Shown here: piece by piece, positions 16,959-26,858 of the stretch
How positions within the stretch are numbered: the stretch's first letter is position 1
Layout of the letters: every line of letters starts with the position of its first letter
Origin: Methylobacterium aquaticum
GTDB lineage: Bacteria > Pseudomonadota > Alphaproteobacteria > Rhizobiales > Beijerinckiaceae
NCBI RefSeq assembly: GCF_016804325.1
Contig: NZ_CP043627.1
Coordinates: forward strand, 1,126,001 to 1,190,000
Length of the DNA stretch: 64,000 bases
Direction of reading: 5' to 3'
Position numbers and translations under genes: made by a program
Notes under the pieces: model-generated
What the model was told of the DNA's origin: nothing
Seen by the model: the letters and a program-made list of their open reading frames with translations, nothing else
Database searches by the model: none

Positions 16959-18008
16959 ATGGCCGTGACCCCGATGCCGGCATCCCGCTCCACGATCGCG
17001 GGCCTGACCTTCGCCGAGATGCCCGGGACCCACCGTGCCGCCGCCCTCCTGCTGCTGCTCGGCGAGGAGGAGGGCGCCCCGATCTGGCGGATGCTGGAGG
17101 AGGACGAGGTCAAGAAGGTCTCGCACGCCATGGTCCAGCTCGGCTCGCTCGAGGCGGAGGCGGTCGAGGCCCTGATCATCGACTTCGTGTCCCGGCTCTC
17201 GGCCAGCGGCGGCATCACCTCGAGCTTCGAGCGCACTGAGTCGCTGCTGCTCAAGATCTTCCCGCCCGAGCAGGTCGCGGTGATCATGGCCGAGGTGAAG
17301 GGCGCCTCGACCCGCCGGGTCTGGGCCAGCCTGACCCAGATCGACCCCGAGATCCTGGCCTCGTTCCTGCGCAACGAATACCCGCAGACCGTCGCGGTGA
17401 TCCTGTCGCGGGTGCGCTCGGACTACGCCGCCAAGGTCCTGACCATCCTGCCGGAGGACTTCGCCATCGACGTCCTCAACCGGATGCTCCGGATGGAGAC
17501 GGTGCAGAAGGAGGCCCTGCGCCACATCGAGGAGATCCTGCGGGTCGAGTTCGTCTCGACCATCGCCCAGACCACGCGGCGCGACGCCCACGAATTGCTC
17601 GCCGACGTGTTCAACGCCTTCGACCGGCAGACCGAGATCCGGTTCCTCACCGCCCTCGACCAGTCGAACCGCGGCTCGGCGAAGAAGATCCGCCAGCTCA
17701 TGTTCACCTTCGACGACCTGATGAAGCTCGATGCCGGCAGCGTCCAGACCCTGATGCGCAGCGTCGACCGCGACGTGCTGGCCCGCGCGCTCAAGGGCGC
17801 GTCGGACCCGGTCCGGAACTTCTTCTTCGCCAACATGTCGAGCCGCTCGTCCAGGAACATGCAGAACGACATCGAGTCGCTCGGGCCGATCCGCCTCAAG
17901 GAGGTCGACGAGGCCCAGTCGAAGATGACCGACCTCGCCAAGGAACTGGCCGAGAAGGGCGAGATCATGATCGCCAAGAACAGCGCCGAGGAAGAGCTGG
18001 TCTATTGA
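16959..18008 (+). CDS. fliG: Flagellar motor switch protein FliG
   Basis: 349-aa C-ring protein linking FliF to the switch and contacting the stator. The N-terminal domain (residues 20-110) contains HRAAALLLLLGEEEGAPIW. The middle domain has LRNEYPQTVAVILS, where most FliG proteins have EHPQT. The C-terminal domain contains FTFDDLMKLDAGSVQTLMR, the torque-generating charged helix DRDVLARALKGAS and FFANMSSRSSRNM. It lies between fliF and fliH in the normal order. All functional regions appear intact. Confidence 0.95.
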   Translation: MAVTPMPASRSTIAGLTFAEMPGTHRAAALLLLLGEEEGAPIWRMLEEDEVKKVSHAMVQLGSLEAEAVEALIIDFVSRLSASGGITSSFERTESLLLKIFPPEQVAVIMAEVKGASTRRVWASLTQIDPEILASFLRNEYPQTVAVILSRVRSDYAAKVLTILPEDFAIDVLNRMLRMETVQKEALRHIEEILRVEFVSTIAQTTRRDAHELLADVFNAFDRQTEIRFLTALDQSNRGSAKKIRQLMFTFDDLMKLDAGSVQTLMRSVDRDVLARALKGASDPVRNFFFANMSSRSSRNMQNDIESLGPIRLKEVDEAQSKMTDLAKELAEKGEIMIAKNSAEEELVY

Positions 18009-18069
18009 TGCCCGCCCGCACGACGCAGCCCCGCGACACGTTCGAGCCCGCCCCGAGGGACACAGCCTG

Positions 18070-18710
18070 ATGGCGCAGATCCGGCGCTTCCTGTTCGATA
18101 CCGACTTCCGCAGCCCCGTCGCCGCGCCCGCGCGAGACGAGGCTCCGGCCGCCGACGCCCTGGCGCAGGCGCAGGCGCGGGCCGAGGCGGCGGCGCGGGA
18201 GGCCGCCCGGGAGGCGGCGGAGGCCGAGGCCTATGCCCGCGGCCTGCAGGAGGGCCGCGCCCAGGCCGAGGCGCAGGTCCAGGCACGCCTCGCCGACGCC
18301 CTCAACCGTGTCGCCGCCGCCGCCGCCGGCATGATCGCCGGCGCCGACGAGCGCGATGCCGAGCGGGAGGCCCAGGCCCTCGACTTCGCCGTGGCGCTCG
18401 GGCGCAAGATCGCCGGGGCCGCCCTCGACCACCATCCGGTGGCGGCGATCACGGAGGCCGCGGGCCGCGCGCTCCAGCACCTGCGCGGCGTGCCGCACCT
18501 GGCGATCCGGGTCCACGACGCCCTCGTCGACGAGACGCAGGCCCAGGTCGCCCGGCTTGCCCGCGAGCGCGGCTACGAGGGCCGCCTGATCGTTCTCGGC
18601 GATCCCGGCATGGCGCCGGGGATGCCCGCATCGAATGGGCCGATGGCGGCGTGGTGCGCGAGCGCGCGGCCATCGAGGCGGCGCTGACCGCCGCCCTGCC
18701 GACCGCCTGA
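18070..18710 (+). CDS. fliH: Flagellar assembly protein FliH, frameshifted near its C-terminus
   Basis: Regulator of the FliI export ATPase. The N-terminus MAQIRRFLFDTDF is typical of alphaproteobacterial FliH, followed by an Ala/Glu-rich helix with repeated AxxxA/G packing motifs (AQAQARAEAAAREAAREAAE) and YARGLQEGRAQ. The C-terminal domain reads LDFAVALGRKIAG and HLAIRVHDALVD. The frame breaks at a G4 run (18618-18621). With five G the protein continues DARIEWADGGVVRERAAIEA to a stop at 18708-18710, which is the expected FliH ending. As written, a short out-of-frame tail would be made. fliN follows 38 nt later. Confidence 0.88.
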
Positions 18711-18748
18711 CGCTTCCTTCCGACCTTTTCTCTCAACGAGGTACGCGA

Positions 18749-19099
18749 ATGTCCTCCGACAACGATCTCGGCCTGCCGCAGCTCAGCGAAGCGGACCTCG
18801 CCTTCGACGCGGCGACGGTCGGCGCGATGCGCGATGCGCCGATGGCCGCCAAGTCGGCCGCCGACCTCGAACAGGTCTTCGACGTGCCGGTGATGGTCTC
18901 GGCGGTGCTCGGCTCGTCGCGGATGCCGATCGGCGACCTCCTGCGCCTCGGTCCCGGCACGGTGCTGGAGCTCGACCGCAAGGTCGGCGAGGCGATCGAC
19001 ATCTTCGTCAACAACCGCCTCGTCGCCCGCGGCGAGGTGGTGCTGGTGGAGGAGCGCCTCGGCGTGACGATGACCGAGATCGTCAAGGCCGACGGCTGA
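18749..19099 (+). CDS. fliN: Flagellar motor switch protein FliN
   Basis: 116-aa C-ring component. The C-terminal SpoA domain is complete: VFDVPVMVSAVLGSSRMPIGDLLRLGPG, then VLELDRKVGEAIDIFVNNRLVARGEVVLVEERLGV. The start MSSDNDLGLP at 18749 follows the fliH stop; an upstream in-frame extension to 18635 is a shadow of fliH. With FliG and FliM it forms the rotor switch; fliM is not in this window. Confidence 0.93.
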   Translation: MSSDNDLGLPQLSEADLAFDAATVGAMRDAPMAAKSAADLEQVFDVPVMVSAVLGSSRMPIGDLLRLGPGTVLELDRKVGEAIDIFVNNRLVARGEVVLVEERLGVTMTEIVKADG

Positions 19100-19145
19100 A
19101 CCCCACCCTCGCCACCCCGCCGACCCGCCCAACGGAGTGCCCGCC

Positions 19146-20510
19146 ATGCGGCTCTTGATCATCGGACGCCTCAGCGGCGAACTCGTCACCGCCTCCCGGA
19201 TCGCCATGAGCCGCGGCGCGGCCGTGACCCAGGCCGACGGCATCGAGCAGGGGCTCAACGCGCTCAGGGCCAAGGGCGCCGACCTCGTCATGGTCGACGT
19301 GGCCCTGCCGATCCGGTCCCTGGTGACGGCGTTGTCCGACGAGCGCATCCGCACGCCGGTCGTCGCCTGCGGCACCGGGACCGACGCCAAGGCGGCGGTG
19401 GCGGCGATCCAGGCGGGGGCCAAGGAATACATCCCGCTGCCGCCCGATCCCGAGCTGATCGCGGCGGTGCTGGAGGCGGTGACGGCGGATGCCCGCTCCT
19501 TCGTCTGGCGCGATCCGGCGATGGAGCGGGTGGTCAAGCTCGCCGAGCAGGTGGCGCGCTCCGACGCCTCGGTGCTGATCACCGGCGAGAGCGGCACCGG
19601 CAAGGAGGTGCTGGCGCGCTACCTCCACACCCGCTCCAACCGGGTGCAAAAGCCCTTCGTCAGCGTGAACTGCGCGGCGATTCCCGACGCGCTGCTCGAA
19701 TCCGAGCTGTTCGGCCACGAGAAGGGCGCCTTCACCGGGGCGGTGGCCCGGCGCATCGGCCGGTTCGAGGAGGCCAATGGCGGCACGCTGCTCCTCGACG
19801 AAATTTCCGAGATGGACGTCCGGCTCCAGGCCAAGCTCCTGCGGGCGCTCCAGGAGCGGGTGATCGACCGGGTCGGCGGCACCCAGCCGGTGAAGGTCGA
19901 CATCCGGGTGCTCGCCACCTCGAACCGCAACCTCGCCGAGGAGGCGCGCAAAGGGACGTTCCGCGAGGACCTGCTCTACCGCCTCAACGTGGTGAACCTG
20001 CGCCTGCCGCCCCTGCGCGACCGCCCCTCGGACATCCTCGAGCTCGCCGGCCACTTCGCGCGCAAATACGCCGAGGCCAACGGCGTGCCGCCCCGGCCGC
20101 TCTCGGCCGAGGCGCGCCGCCTCGTCATGCAGAGCCCCTGGCCCGGCAACGTCCGCGAGCTGGAGAACACCCTCCACCGGGCGGTGCTGCTGGCGAGCGG
20201 CCCGGAGATCGACGCCGACGCGATCCGCTCGCCGGAGGGGGACGCGCTGGCCGTCGCCGCCAGCCCCGTCGCCCGCGCGGTCCAGGCCGCCGAGGCGGCG
20301 ACGCGGGGCTTCGTCGGCCGCTCGCTGGCGGAAGTCGAGCGCGACCTGATCCTCGACACCCTCGACCATTGCCTCGGCAACCGCACCCACGCCGCCAAGA
20401 TCCTCGGCATCTCGATCCGCACCCTGCGCAACAAGCTCAACGAATACACCGATTCCGGCATCCCGGTGGCCGAGCCCGGCCACACCCGGGCGCTGGCGGC
20501 CTACGGCTGA
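19146..20510 (+). CDS. flbD: Sigma-54-dependent flagellar regulator FlbD
   Basis: 454-aa NtrC-family activator of sigma-54 flagellar promoters. Residues 1-115 are a receiver-like domain (MRLLIIGRLSGELV, DLVMVDVALPIRSLV, GAKEYIPLPPDPELIAAVL), which strongly resembles Caulobacter FlbD. The usual N-terminal acidic pair of response regulators is not visible, so phosphorylation may be atypical. The AAA+ domain has Walker A GESGTGKE, the sigma-54-contact GAFTGA loop, and Walker B GGTLLLDEISEM. The C-terminus is a Fis-type HTH (NRTHAAKILGISIRTLRNKL). ATG at 19146 has GGAG 8 nt upstream; a GTG at 19137 is a less likely start. Confidence 0.92.
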   Translation: MRLLIIGRLSGELVTASRIAMSRGAAVTQADGIEQGLNALRAKGADLVMVDVALPIRSLVTALSDERIRTPVVACGTGTDAKAAVAAIQAGAKEYIPLPPDPELIAAVLEAVTADARSFVWRDPAMERVVKLAEQVARSDASVLITGESGTGKEVLARYLHTRSNRVQKPFVSVNCAAIPDALLESELFGHEKGAFTGAVARRIGRFEEANGGTLLLDEISEMDVRLQAKLLRALQERVIDRVGGTQPVKVDIRVLATSNRNLAEEARKGTFREDLLYRLNVVNLRLPPLRDRPSDILELAGHFARKYAEANGVPPRPLSAEARRLVMQSPWPGNVRELENTLHRAVLLASGPEIDADAIRSPEGDALAVAASPVARAVQAAEAATRGFVGRSLAEVERDLILDTLDHCLGNRTHAAKILGISIRTLRNKLNEYTDSGIPVAEPGHTRALAAYG

Positions 20511-20779
20511 CGGGTTGCAAAGATGATTTTCCATGATGCCGCGACGAGATGGAATTTTGCCGGCCCGGCGACGGCGAGCGGCGTGTCGCGCCATCCACGC
20601 CGGATGCTTCATCCGCGGTCGAACTGCGCTTGATCCTGCTCCGGGAGCGCCGTCACCTTCCCGTCGTCTCATTGCCGGTTCGGGCTTTCCTCCGGGCATC
20701 AGCCGACTCGAACAGGAAAAAACGCTCGTCTTAATCGTGTTTTAGCGGACGAGCCCCAATCTTGCCGGCACGGTGAGCC

Positions 20780-22788
20780 GTGGGCGGAATGGCGGGCGTG
20801 ATGCGGACGTGGGTCAAGGGCGGGCGCCTGGCGCGGCTGTCGATCAAGGCACGAATCTTCGCGGGCTTCGGCGTGGTGCTGGCAACCACCGTCGGCGTCG
20901 CGGTGTCGGGCTACCTGCTGGTGACGCAGGTGAGTTCGGACTTCGCCGACTACCAGCAGAACCGCGCCAAGGCCGAGCATGTCCGCTCCATCGACATGGC
21001 GATGCTGCAGGCGCGCTTCGAACTGAGCCGCTGGCTCCAGCGCTTCGATCCGGCGGTGCTCAAGGCCGCGCGCGACCTTCTCGACAAATCCGTCGGCCTG
21101 ATCGAACGCGGACCCGCGGTCGGATTGTCGGGCGACGAGCTCGCGACCAGCGCCGTGATCGCCAGGGCCCTGCGGACCTACGGCGACGAATACGTCATCA
21201 TGGCCCGGATCAAGGGGGAGGAAACGGCCCTCCTGCGCCAGGACATCGACCAGGCCGGCGAGCAGATCGCCGCGGGCCTGGCGCAGCGGCGCAGCCGCGC
21301 CTACGAGGCCGGCGATCTCGATCAGGCCCGGATGCTGAACGCCGCCGCGGACGCATTCCAGTCCGCCCGCGACCAGACGGTGCAGCTGAAGGTGACGGGG
21401 GAGGCCAAGACCATCGCGGCCGCGAGCCAGTTCGCGGCGGCGAGCCAGGCCAAGCTGCCGGCCAATTCCGATCTCGCGGCGAAGCTGACCGCCTGGCGCG
21501 GGGCGCTCGACCGGGCCTCCGAGCTGTCGGCCGAGTGGAGCCGGCACCTGAAGCTCTCCCGCGTCGCCCGGGACGAGTCGATGAAGGCCTCCGAATCCCT
21601 GCTGGCGGTGATGGCCCGCGACGGGGTGGAGGCGGAGCAGGACTTCGCCCGCAGCGTCAAGGAGGGGACGACCGCGTTCCTCGCCAAGGCGGCCGGCATC
21701 GTGCTCCTCGGAATCGTGATCTCGCTGCTGCTCGCCCGCTCGATCACCGCGCCGCTCCAGCGCCTGTCGGGCGCCATGGCGGCGTTGGGCGGCGGCGCCC
21801 GGGCGATCGCCCTGCCGGATACCGGCCGGACCGACGAGATCGGCGCGATGGCCCGCACCGTGGCGCTCTTTCGCGACGGACTGGTCGATTCCGAGTCCCG
21901 CGACGCGATCCAGCGCCGGGAAACCGACGCCAAGATGGCGCGGGCGCGCCATCTTGAGACCCTGACCCGGGGCTTCGAGGGCAAGGTCTCGGCGCTGATT
22001 GCGTCCCTGACCGCGGCGGCGGGCCAGATGGAGGGGCCGCGCACAACCTCTCGACCTCGGCCGCCGAATCTTCCAGCTTGTCGGCGGGCGTCGCGGAGGC
22101 GGCAAGCCAGACCTCCGCCAATGTCGGCGGCGTCGCGAACGCCACGGACGAACTCTCCGCCAGCATCGAGGAGATCACCCGGCAGGTCGCCCATTCCTCG
22201 GTCATCGCCGGCCGGGCCGACGCGGAGGCCGCGCGCACCGAGGCGACGATCCGGGCGCTCGCCGCCGGCGCGCAGCAGATCGGCGACGTGGTCCAGCTCA
22301 TCACCAGCATCGCCGGGCGGACCAACCTGCTGGCCTTGAACGCCACGATCGAGGCGGCGCGCGCCGGCGAAGCCGGCCGCGGCTTCGCGGTGGTGGCGGC
22401 GGAAGTCAAGGATCTCGCCACCCGGACGGCGAGGGCGACCGACGAGATCGCCGGCCAGATCGGCAGCATCCAGGCCCAGACCGTCCAGGCGGTGCAGGCG
22501 ATCGAGGCGATCGGCGGCACGATCCGCGACATGAACGCCATCGCCACCGGCGTCGCCGGCGCGATGGAGCGCCAGAGCGCCGCCACCGGCGAGATCGCCC
22601 GCAACGTCCAGCACGCCGCCCACAGCACGCAGGTCGTCTCGGGCCACATCGATGCGGTACAGCAGGGCGCCGACCGCACCGGCGGCACCGCCGACCAGGT
22701 GCTGCGCGCCGCCCAGGACCTGGCGCGTCAGGCCGCCATCCTGGATCGGGAGATCGGTGAATTCGTCATGGAGATCAAGGCGGCGTAG
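20780..22788 (+). CDS. Methyl-accepting chemotaxis protein, frameshifted
   Basis: Transmembrane chemoreceptor of about 669 aa when repaired. TM1 is at residues 25-47 ([21 protein letters not shown]), followed by a roughly 250-residue all-helical periplasmic sensor, TM2 ([19 protein letters not shown]), a HAMP domain ([15 protein letters not shown]...[15 protein letters not shown]) and the cytoplasmic signalling domain with the conserved hairpin tip [19 protein letters not shown]. The break is at a G4 run (22033-22036); one added G gives [18 protein letters not shown] at 20780 or ATG at 20789 or 20801 could be the start. It lies next to the flagellar genes but shows no che neighbours. The ligand is unknown. 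Confidence 0.88.
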
Positions 22789-22847
22789 AAGGTGTCGCTG
22801 CCGGTCTTTCGATGCCGGCGCGTAGAACGATCTCGTCCTATCCACGA

Positions 22848-22966
22848 CCTCATCCTGAGGTGCGACTGCAAGGAGCCTCGAAGGAGGGCTCCAGATGCCG
22901 CACCGATGTCTGGAGGCCTCCTTCGAGGTTAGTCGATCTTCGATCGACTAACACCTCAGGATGAGG
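22848..22966. repeat. Palindromic intergenic repeat, family C
   Basis: 119-bp copy of the element at 6574-6696, with the same terminal CCTCATCCTGAGG / CCTCAGGATGAGG and inner CCTCGAAGGAG / CTCCTTCGAGG inverted blocks, and the internal GATCTTCGATCGACTAA segment conserved. It lies between the chemoreceptor and the DUF6894 gene, which converge. Confidence 0.8.
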
Positions 22967-23036
22967 TTGATGGTGGGGGATGTTTTCTGATCGCGTTGAG
23001 CGGTCCATCGGACCGAAAGCAGATTTTCGATCAACC

Positions 23037-23285
23037 CTACGCCTGCAGTCTCGGAATCGCCTCCGCGAACCGGGCGATCGGCAGGAAGAGGCTGAAGCGG
23101 CGTTCCTTGTCCTCGACATGGATGATCGCCTCCTTCCACTCGGGCTCGCGGCAGGCGCGGCGCTTCAAAAGCCCGGCGATATGGGCCGAGCAGGTGATGA
23201 TCTCGTGCGGCTCCTCGAGTTCGACGCCGCGCGTGTCCCGGATGAGACGGCTGCCGACCTGGAAGTGAAAGTAGTAGCAGGACAT
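23037..23285 (-). CDS. DUF6894 family small protein
   Basis: 82-aa protein beginning MSCYYFHFQVGSRLIRDTRGVELEEPHE. The YYFH start, the aspartate-containing RDTRGVEL strand and a following helical region fit the DUF6894 family, which is common in Methylobacterium and other Rhizobiales. Function unknown; no membrane or signal segment is seen. It is monocistronic and convergent with the chemoreceptor gene, with repeat C between them. Confidence 0.7.
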   Translation of the reverse strand: MSCYYFHFQVGSRLIRDTRGVELEEPHEIITCSAHIAGLLKRRACREPEWKEAIIHVEDKERRFSLFLPIARFAEAIPRLQA

Positions 23286-23424
23286 GCCGCTCTCTCCTGG
23301 GGTGGCTGTCCTGCCTCATTACGTCCCCTCGTCTCCGGCCGCCTTAACCCGAGTCAAGGGTTCCCGGGTTTCTCGAAGCCTGTCGTCTCCTGCCGCGCTT
23401 CAGGTGATCGTGGAGTATCGGTCC

Positions 23425-24939
23425 CTAGAGATAGCCGCTGCCGGCCTCCGCCGCGAAGCGGTCGGGCGGGCCCTCCCAGACGATGCGGGCATGCTCCAGC
23501 ACGTAGACCCGGTCGGCATGGGGCAGCGCGAAGGTGACGTTCTGCTCGCCGAGCAGCACCGTGATCGGCGTGGTCTGGCGCAGGCGCTCCAGGGCCTTGG
23601 AGAGCTGTTCGAGGATCACCGGGGCGAGGCCGAGCGTCGGCTCGTCGAGGATCAGGAGGCGCGGCTTCATCATCAGGGCGCGGGCGATGGTGAGCATCTG
23701 CTGCTCTCCCCCTGAGAGCGTGCGGGCCATCTGGCCGCCGCGGCTTTTCAGGATCGGAAACAGCTCGAACAGCCAGTCGAGCTGGCGCGCGCTCTCGGCC
23801 TTCGGCAGGTGCTGGCCGCCGAGATCGAGGTTTTCGCGCACGCTCATCTCGCCGAACAATTCTCGGGATTCCGGCACCTGGACGATGCCGTTCCGCGCGA
23901 TGCTCGCGGGCGTGCGCCTCGCCAGCGGCTCGCCCGCGAAGCCGATCTGCCCGGCATGCGGGACGAGGCCGGAGATGGCGTTGAACAACGTCGTCTTGCC
24001 GGCGCCGTTGAGGCCCACCACCGAGACGAACTCGCCCTCGTGGACGTGGAGGCTCACCCCGCGCAGGGCCTGCGCCTTGCCGTAGAGCACGTCGAGCCCC
24101 TCGACCTGGAGCAGGGGCCGACCGGAGAAGCGGGCCTCGGGCCGCGCCGCCGTCTCGATGCTGCCGCCGAGATAGACCCGGCGCACGGTCTCGTTGCGCA
24201 TCACCTCGGCGGCCGTGCCCTCGGCGACGCGCTCGCCGAGATACATCGCGAAGACACGGTCGACGAGGGCCGACACACTCTTCACGTTGTGGTCGACGAG
24301 GAGCACCGCCTTGCCCTCGTCGCGAAAGCCGCGGATCAGGGCGGAGAAATCCGCCACCTCGCCGGAGGTGAGGCCGGCAAAGGGCTCGTCGACCAGCACC
24401 ACCTGGGGATCGCGGGCGATCGCCTTGGCGAGCTCCATCCGGCGGAGATCCGCAAAGGGCAGGGTGCCGGGGCGGCGGTCCATGACGCTCCCCAGACCCA
24501 CCCGCTCGGCGATGGCCCGGGCGCGCGTCTCGACGCCCGGATCGGCGAAGAGCCGGATCAGACTGTCGGGCAGGAGCGCGAGCTTGATGTTCTCCAGCAC
24601 GGTCTGCCGGTGCAGCGGCCGCGAATGCTGGAAAACGAGGCCGATGCCGGCCCGCGCCACCTTGTGCGACGGCCAGCCGGCGATCTCGGTGCCGGCGAGC
24701 TTGATGCTGCCGGCATTCGGGCGCTCCAGCCCCATGATGAGCTTCATCACCGTGGACTTGCCCGAGCCGTTCGGCCCGATCAGCCCGACGATCTCGCCGG
24801 CCCGCACGGTAAAGCCGATCGATTTCGCCGCGACGAGGCCGCCATAGCGCTTGGTCAGGCCCTCGACCGCGAGGAGCGGCGGGGCGGTATCGGGCTCGGC
24901 GGAGGGCAGGGGGGAGGAGGCGAGGCCGGCCGCACTCAT
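23425..24939 (-). CDS. Branched-chain-type ABC transporter, fused LivG-LivF ATPase
   Basis: 504-aa protein with two complete ABC ATPase domains in one chain. Domain 1 (residues 22-260) has Walker A GPNGSGKST, a degenerate signature LPFADLRRMELAKA and Walker B VVLVDEPFAGL, as in LivG. Domain 2 (274-504) has GLNGAGKTT, signature LSGGEQQMLTIARAL and LLILDEPTLGL, as in LivF. LivG and LivF are usually separate proteins, and are separate in the second transporter of this window, so this fusion is unusual. It follows livM and livH of the same operon and would energise import of the ligand bound by the 27047-28312 protein. Confidence 0.9.
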   Translation of the reverse strand: MSAAGLASSPLPSAEPDTAPPLLAVEGLTKRYGGLVAAKSIGFTVRAGEIVGLIGPNGSGKSTVMKLIMGLERPNAGSIKLAGTEIAGWPSHKVARAGIGLVFQHSRPLHRQTVLENIKLALLPDSLIRLFADPGVETRARAIAERVGLGSVMDRRPGTLPFADLRRMELAKAIARDPQVVLVDEPFAGLTSGEVADFSALIRGFRDEGKAVLLVDHNVKSVSALVDRVFAMYLGERVAEGTAAEVMRNETVRRVYLGGSIETAARPEARFSGRPLLQVEGLDVLYGKAQALRGVSLHVHEGEFVSVVGLNGAGKTTLFNAISGLVPHAGQIGFAGEPLARRTPASIARNGIVQVPESRELFGEMSVRENLDLGGQHLPKAESARQLDWLFELFPILKSRGGQMARTLSGGEQQMLTIARALMMKPRLLILDEPTLGLAPVILEQLSKALERLRQTTPITVLLGEQNVTFALPHADRVYVLEHARIVWEGPPDRFAAEAGSGYL

Positions 24940-24979
24940 GAACGCAACCCTTGTCGGAGACCAGAGGAGGGGCGGGGCA

Positions 24980-25906
24980 TCAGGCGCGCTGGCCTTGCCG
25001 GGTGAGGAGGCCGAGGAGGCCCGAGGGCACGAACAGGATCACCGCCAGCGCCGCGGCCGAGACCACGAAGGTCGAGAGCGAGCCGAGCGGCCGCAGGATC
25101 TCGCCGGCGGCGATCAGGAACACCGCGCCGAGCACGCCGCCGACGATGGTGCGCCGCCCGCCGAGCACCGCCCCGATGATGACCTGGACGCCGACCGAGA
25201 CGTCGACCAGCGTGCCGACCGAGGCGGTGCCCATGTAGAAGACGAACAGCGCACCGGCGAGACCGGAGAACACCGCGCTGACGCAGAATGCCGCGAGCTT
25301 GTGCTTGGCGACGTTGAAGCCCAAGGCGCCCGCCTCGACCGGGTCCTGCCCGCTCGCCTGGAGGATCAGCCCGACCGGCGAGACCGCGATGGCGTAGAGG
25401 ATCAGCCCGCTCACCCCCATGAAGCCGAGCGCGATCCAGTAATTGGTGGCCGCGTCGATGCTGATGACGTCCGGCACCGTCAGGCCGATCTCGCCGCCGG
25501 TGGTGTCGGCGAAGACCACGATCAGGTTTTGCAGGATCAGCACCGCCACGACGGTGGTGAGGCCGAAATACGGCCCCCGCACCCTTAGCGCCGGCAGCGC
25601 CAGGACGAGGCCGCCGATCACCGCCGCGACCGTGCCGGCCAGAAGGCACAAGGGGATGCCGACGCCGTGGCCGTTGAGGATGCCGGCGGTGTAGGCGCCC
25701 AGACCGATCAGGAAGGTCGGCCCGAAATTGACCTCGCCGGCAAAGCCGAAGAGCAGGTCCCAGGCCATCGAGAACACGCCGAAATAGTATGCGACGGTCA
25801 GGAGCCCGAGGATGTAGCCCGAGACCCAGAGCGGCAGCACGCTGGCGAGCGCGAGGCCGATCAGGCAGAGCCAGAACAGGGGATTGCGAACGGTCTTGGC
25901 GAGCAT
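24980..25906 (-). CDS. Branched-chain-type ABC transporter permease (LivM family)
   Basis: 308-aa inner-membrane permease with about nine hydrophobic segments. LivM features are present: AWDLLFGFAGEVNFGPTFLIGLGAY (family GxxxxSxG-like loop), LRVRGPYFGLTTV, and GGRRTIVGGVLGAVFLI before the C-terminal LRPLGS. The start MLAKTVRNPLFW at 25906 was chosen; longer in-frame sequence upstream overlaps livH out of family. It partners with the LivH-like gene at 25939-26814 and the fused ATPase. Confidence 0.9.
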   Translation of the reverse strand: MLAKTVRNPLFWLCLIGLALASVLPLWVSGYILGLLTVAYYFGVFSMAWDLLFGFAGEVNFGPTFLIGLGAYTAGILNGHGVGIPLCLLAGTVAAVIGGLVLALPALRVRGPYFGLTTVVAVLILQNLIVVFADTTGGEIGLTVPDVISIDAATNYWIALGFMGVSGLILYAIAVSPVGLILQASGQDPVEAGALGFNVAKHKLAAFCVSAVFSGLAGALFVFYMGTASVGTLVDVSVGVQVIIGAVLGGRRTIVGGVLGAVFLIAAGEILRPLGSLSTFVVSAAALAVILFVPSGLLGLLTRQGQRA

Positions 25907-25938
25907 GGGGCCTGTATCCGATAAGAGAGAGCCGGGCG

Positions 25939-26814
25939 TCAGCGGCGCCCGAGCAGGCCCTGCGGGCGGACATACATCACGGCGACGAGCAGCAGCAGCG
26001 CGGGGATGGTCCGGTAGGCCGGGGAGACGAGGTAGGCGGTGAGCGTCTCGAGATAGCCGACGACGTAGGCCGCGATCAGCGAGCCCGAGACGCTGCCCAA
26101 GCCGCCCAGCACCACGATCGAGAAGGCGCTGGCGGTGAGCGGGCCGACGCTGTAGCTCGACACGCCGAGGAACTGGCCGAGCAGCACGCCCGCGATGCCG
26201 GCGAGCACGCCGTAGATGAGCCAGATCGCGACGTAGATCTTCGACAGTTCGAACCCGAGGAGGGTGACGCCGCGGGGATTCATCGAGGCGGCCAGCAGCA
26301 CCTTGCCGGTGCGGGTGCGGTTCACCAGCAGCCACAACAGCCCGATCGTCGCCCAGCACACCACCGCCGTGAAGACCTGGTTCCACGGCGTGCGCACGCC
26401 CGCGATGGTCACCACGCCCTCGACGATCGGCATCACCGTCTTGGCGTTGCTGGTGAACAGGTAGGCGATGAACTCCTGGATCATGATGCCCCAGAGCAGC
26501 GTGCCGGTGAGGATGAAGATCTCCTTCTCCTCCGGCGGGATCGCCCGGGACTTGTCGATGGGACGCACGACGACGCCGTAGGTGGCCAGCGTGAGAGCTG
26601 TGCAGACGACGATGCCGGTCGCCGCACCGGCATAGGAGCCGAGGCCGAACTCGCTCGACGCCGCCCAGGCCACCACCGCGGCGGTGACCATCAGCGCCCC
26701 GTGCGAGAGGTTGAGCACGCCCGAGACGCCGAAGATGAGGGTGAAGCCGGTGGCGCCGAGCGCGTAGAGCGCCGAGATGGCGAAGCCGTCGATGAGGATC
26801 TGGATCGCGGTCAT
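25939..26814 (-). CDS. Branched-chain-type ABC transporter permease (LivH family)
   Basis: 291-aa permease. It begins MTAIQILIDGFAISALYALGA, the standard LivH opening, with TLIFGVSGVLNLSHGALM and the conserved VVLGGLGSVSGSLIAAYVVG near the C-terminus, ending RPQGLLGRR. The start at 26814 was selected over a longer frame that runs into the adjacent palindromic repeat. It is in the operon livK-livH-livM-livGF, with repeat E between livK and livH. Confidence 0.9.
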   Translation of the reverse strand: MTAIQILIDGFAISALYALGATGFTLIFGVSGVLNLSHGALMVTAAVVAWAASSEFGLGSYAGAATGIVVCTALTLATYGVVVRPIDKSRAIPPEEKEIFILTGTLLWGIMIQEFIAYLFTSNAKTVMPIVEGVVTIAGVRTPWNQVFTAVVCWATIGLLWLLVNRTRTGKVLLAASMNPRGVTLLGFELSKIYVAIWLIYGVLAGIAGVLLGQFLGVSSYSVGPLTASAFSIVVLGGLGSVSGSLIAAYVVGYLETLTAYLVSPAYRTIPALLLLVAVMYVRPQGLLGRR

Positions 26815-26858
26815 GGGGCTCGCGGGGAAGAGGAGGGGGCGAGGCGCGCGCAAGATCT

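Noticed and set aside
15125..17374. 749-aa minus-strand open frame opposite fliF and fliG
   Set aside because: Shadow frame in high-GC DNA; fliF and fliG on the plus strand have clear homology over the same bases.
20511..20779. Sigma-54-like GG...GC pairs before the chemoreceptor gene
   Set aside because: The GG-to-GC spacing is 6 or 8 bases rather than 10, so they do not fit an RpoN promoter.
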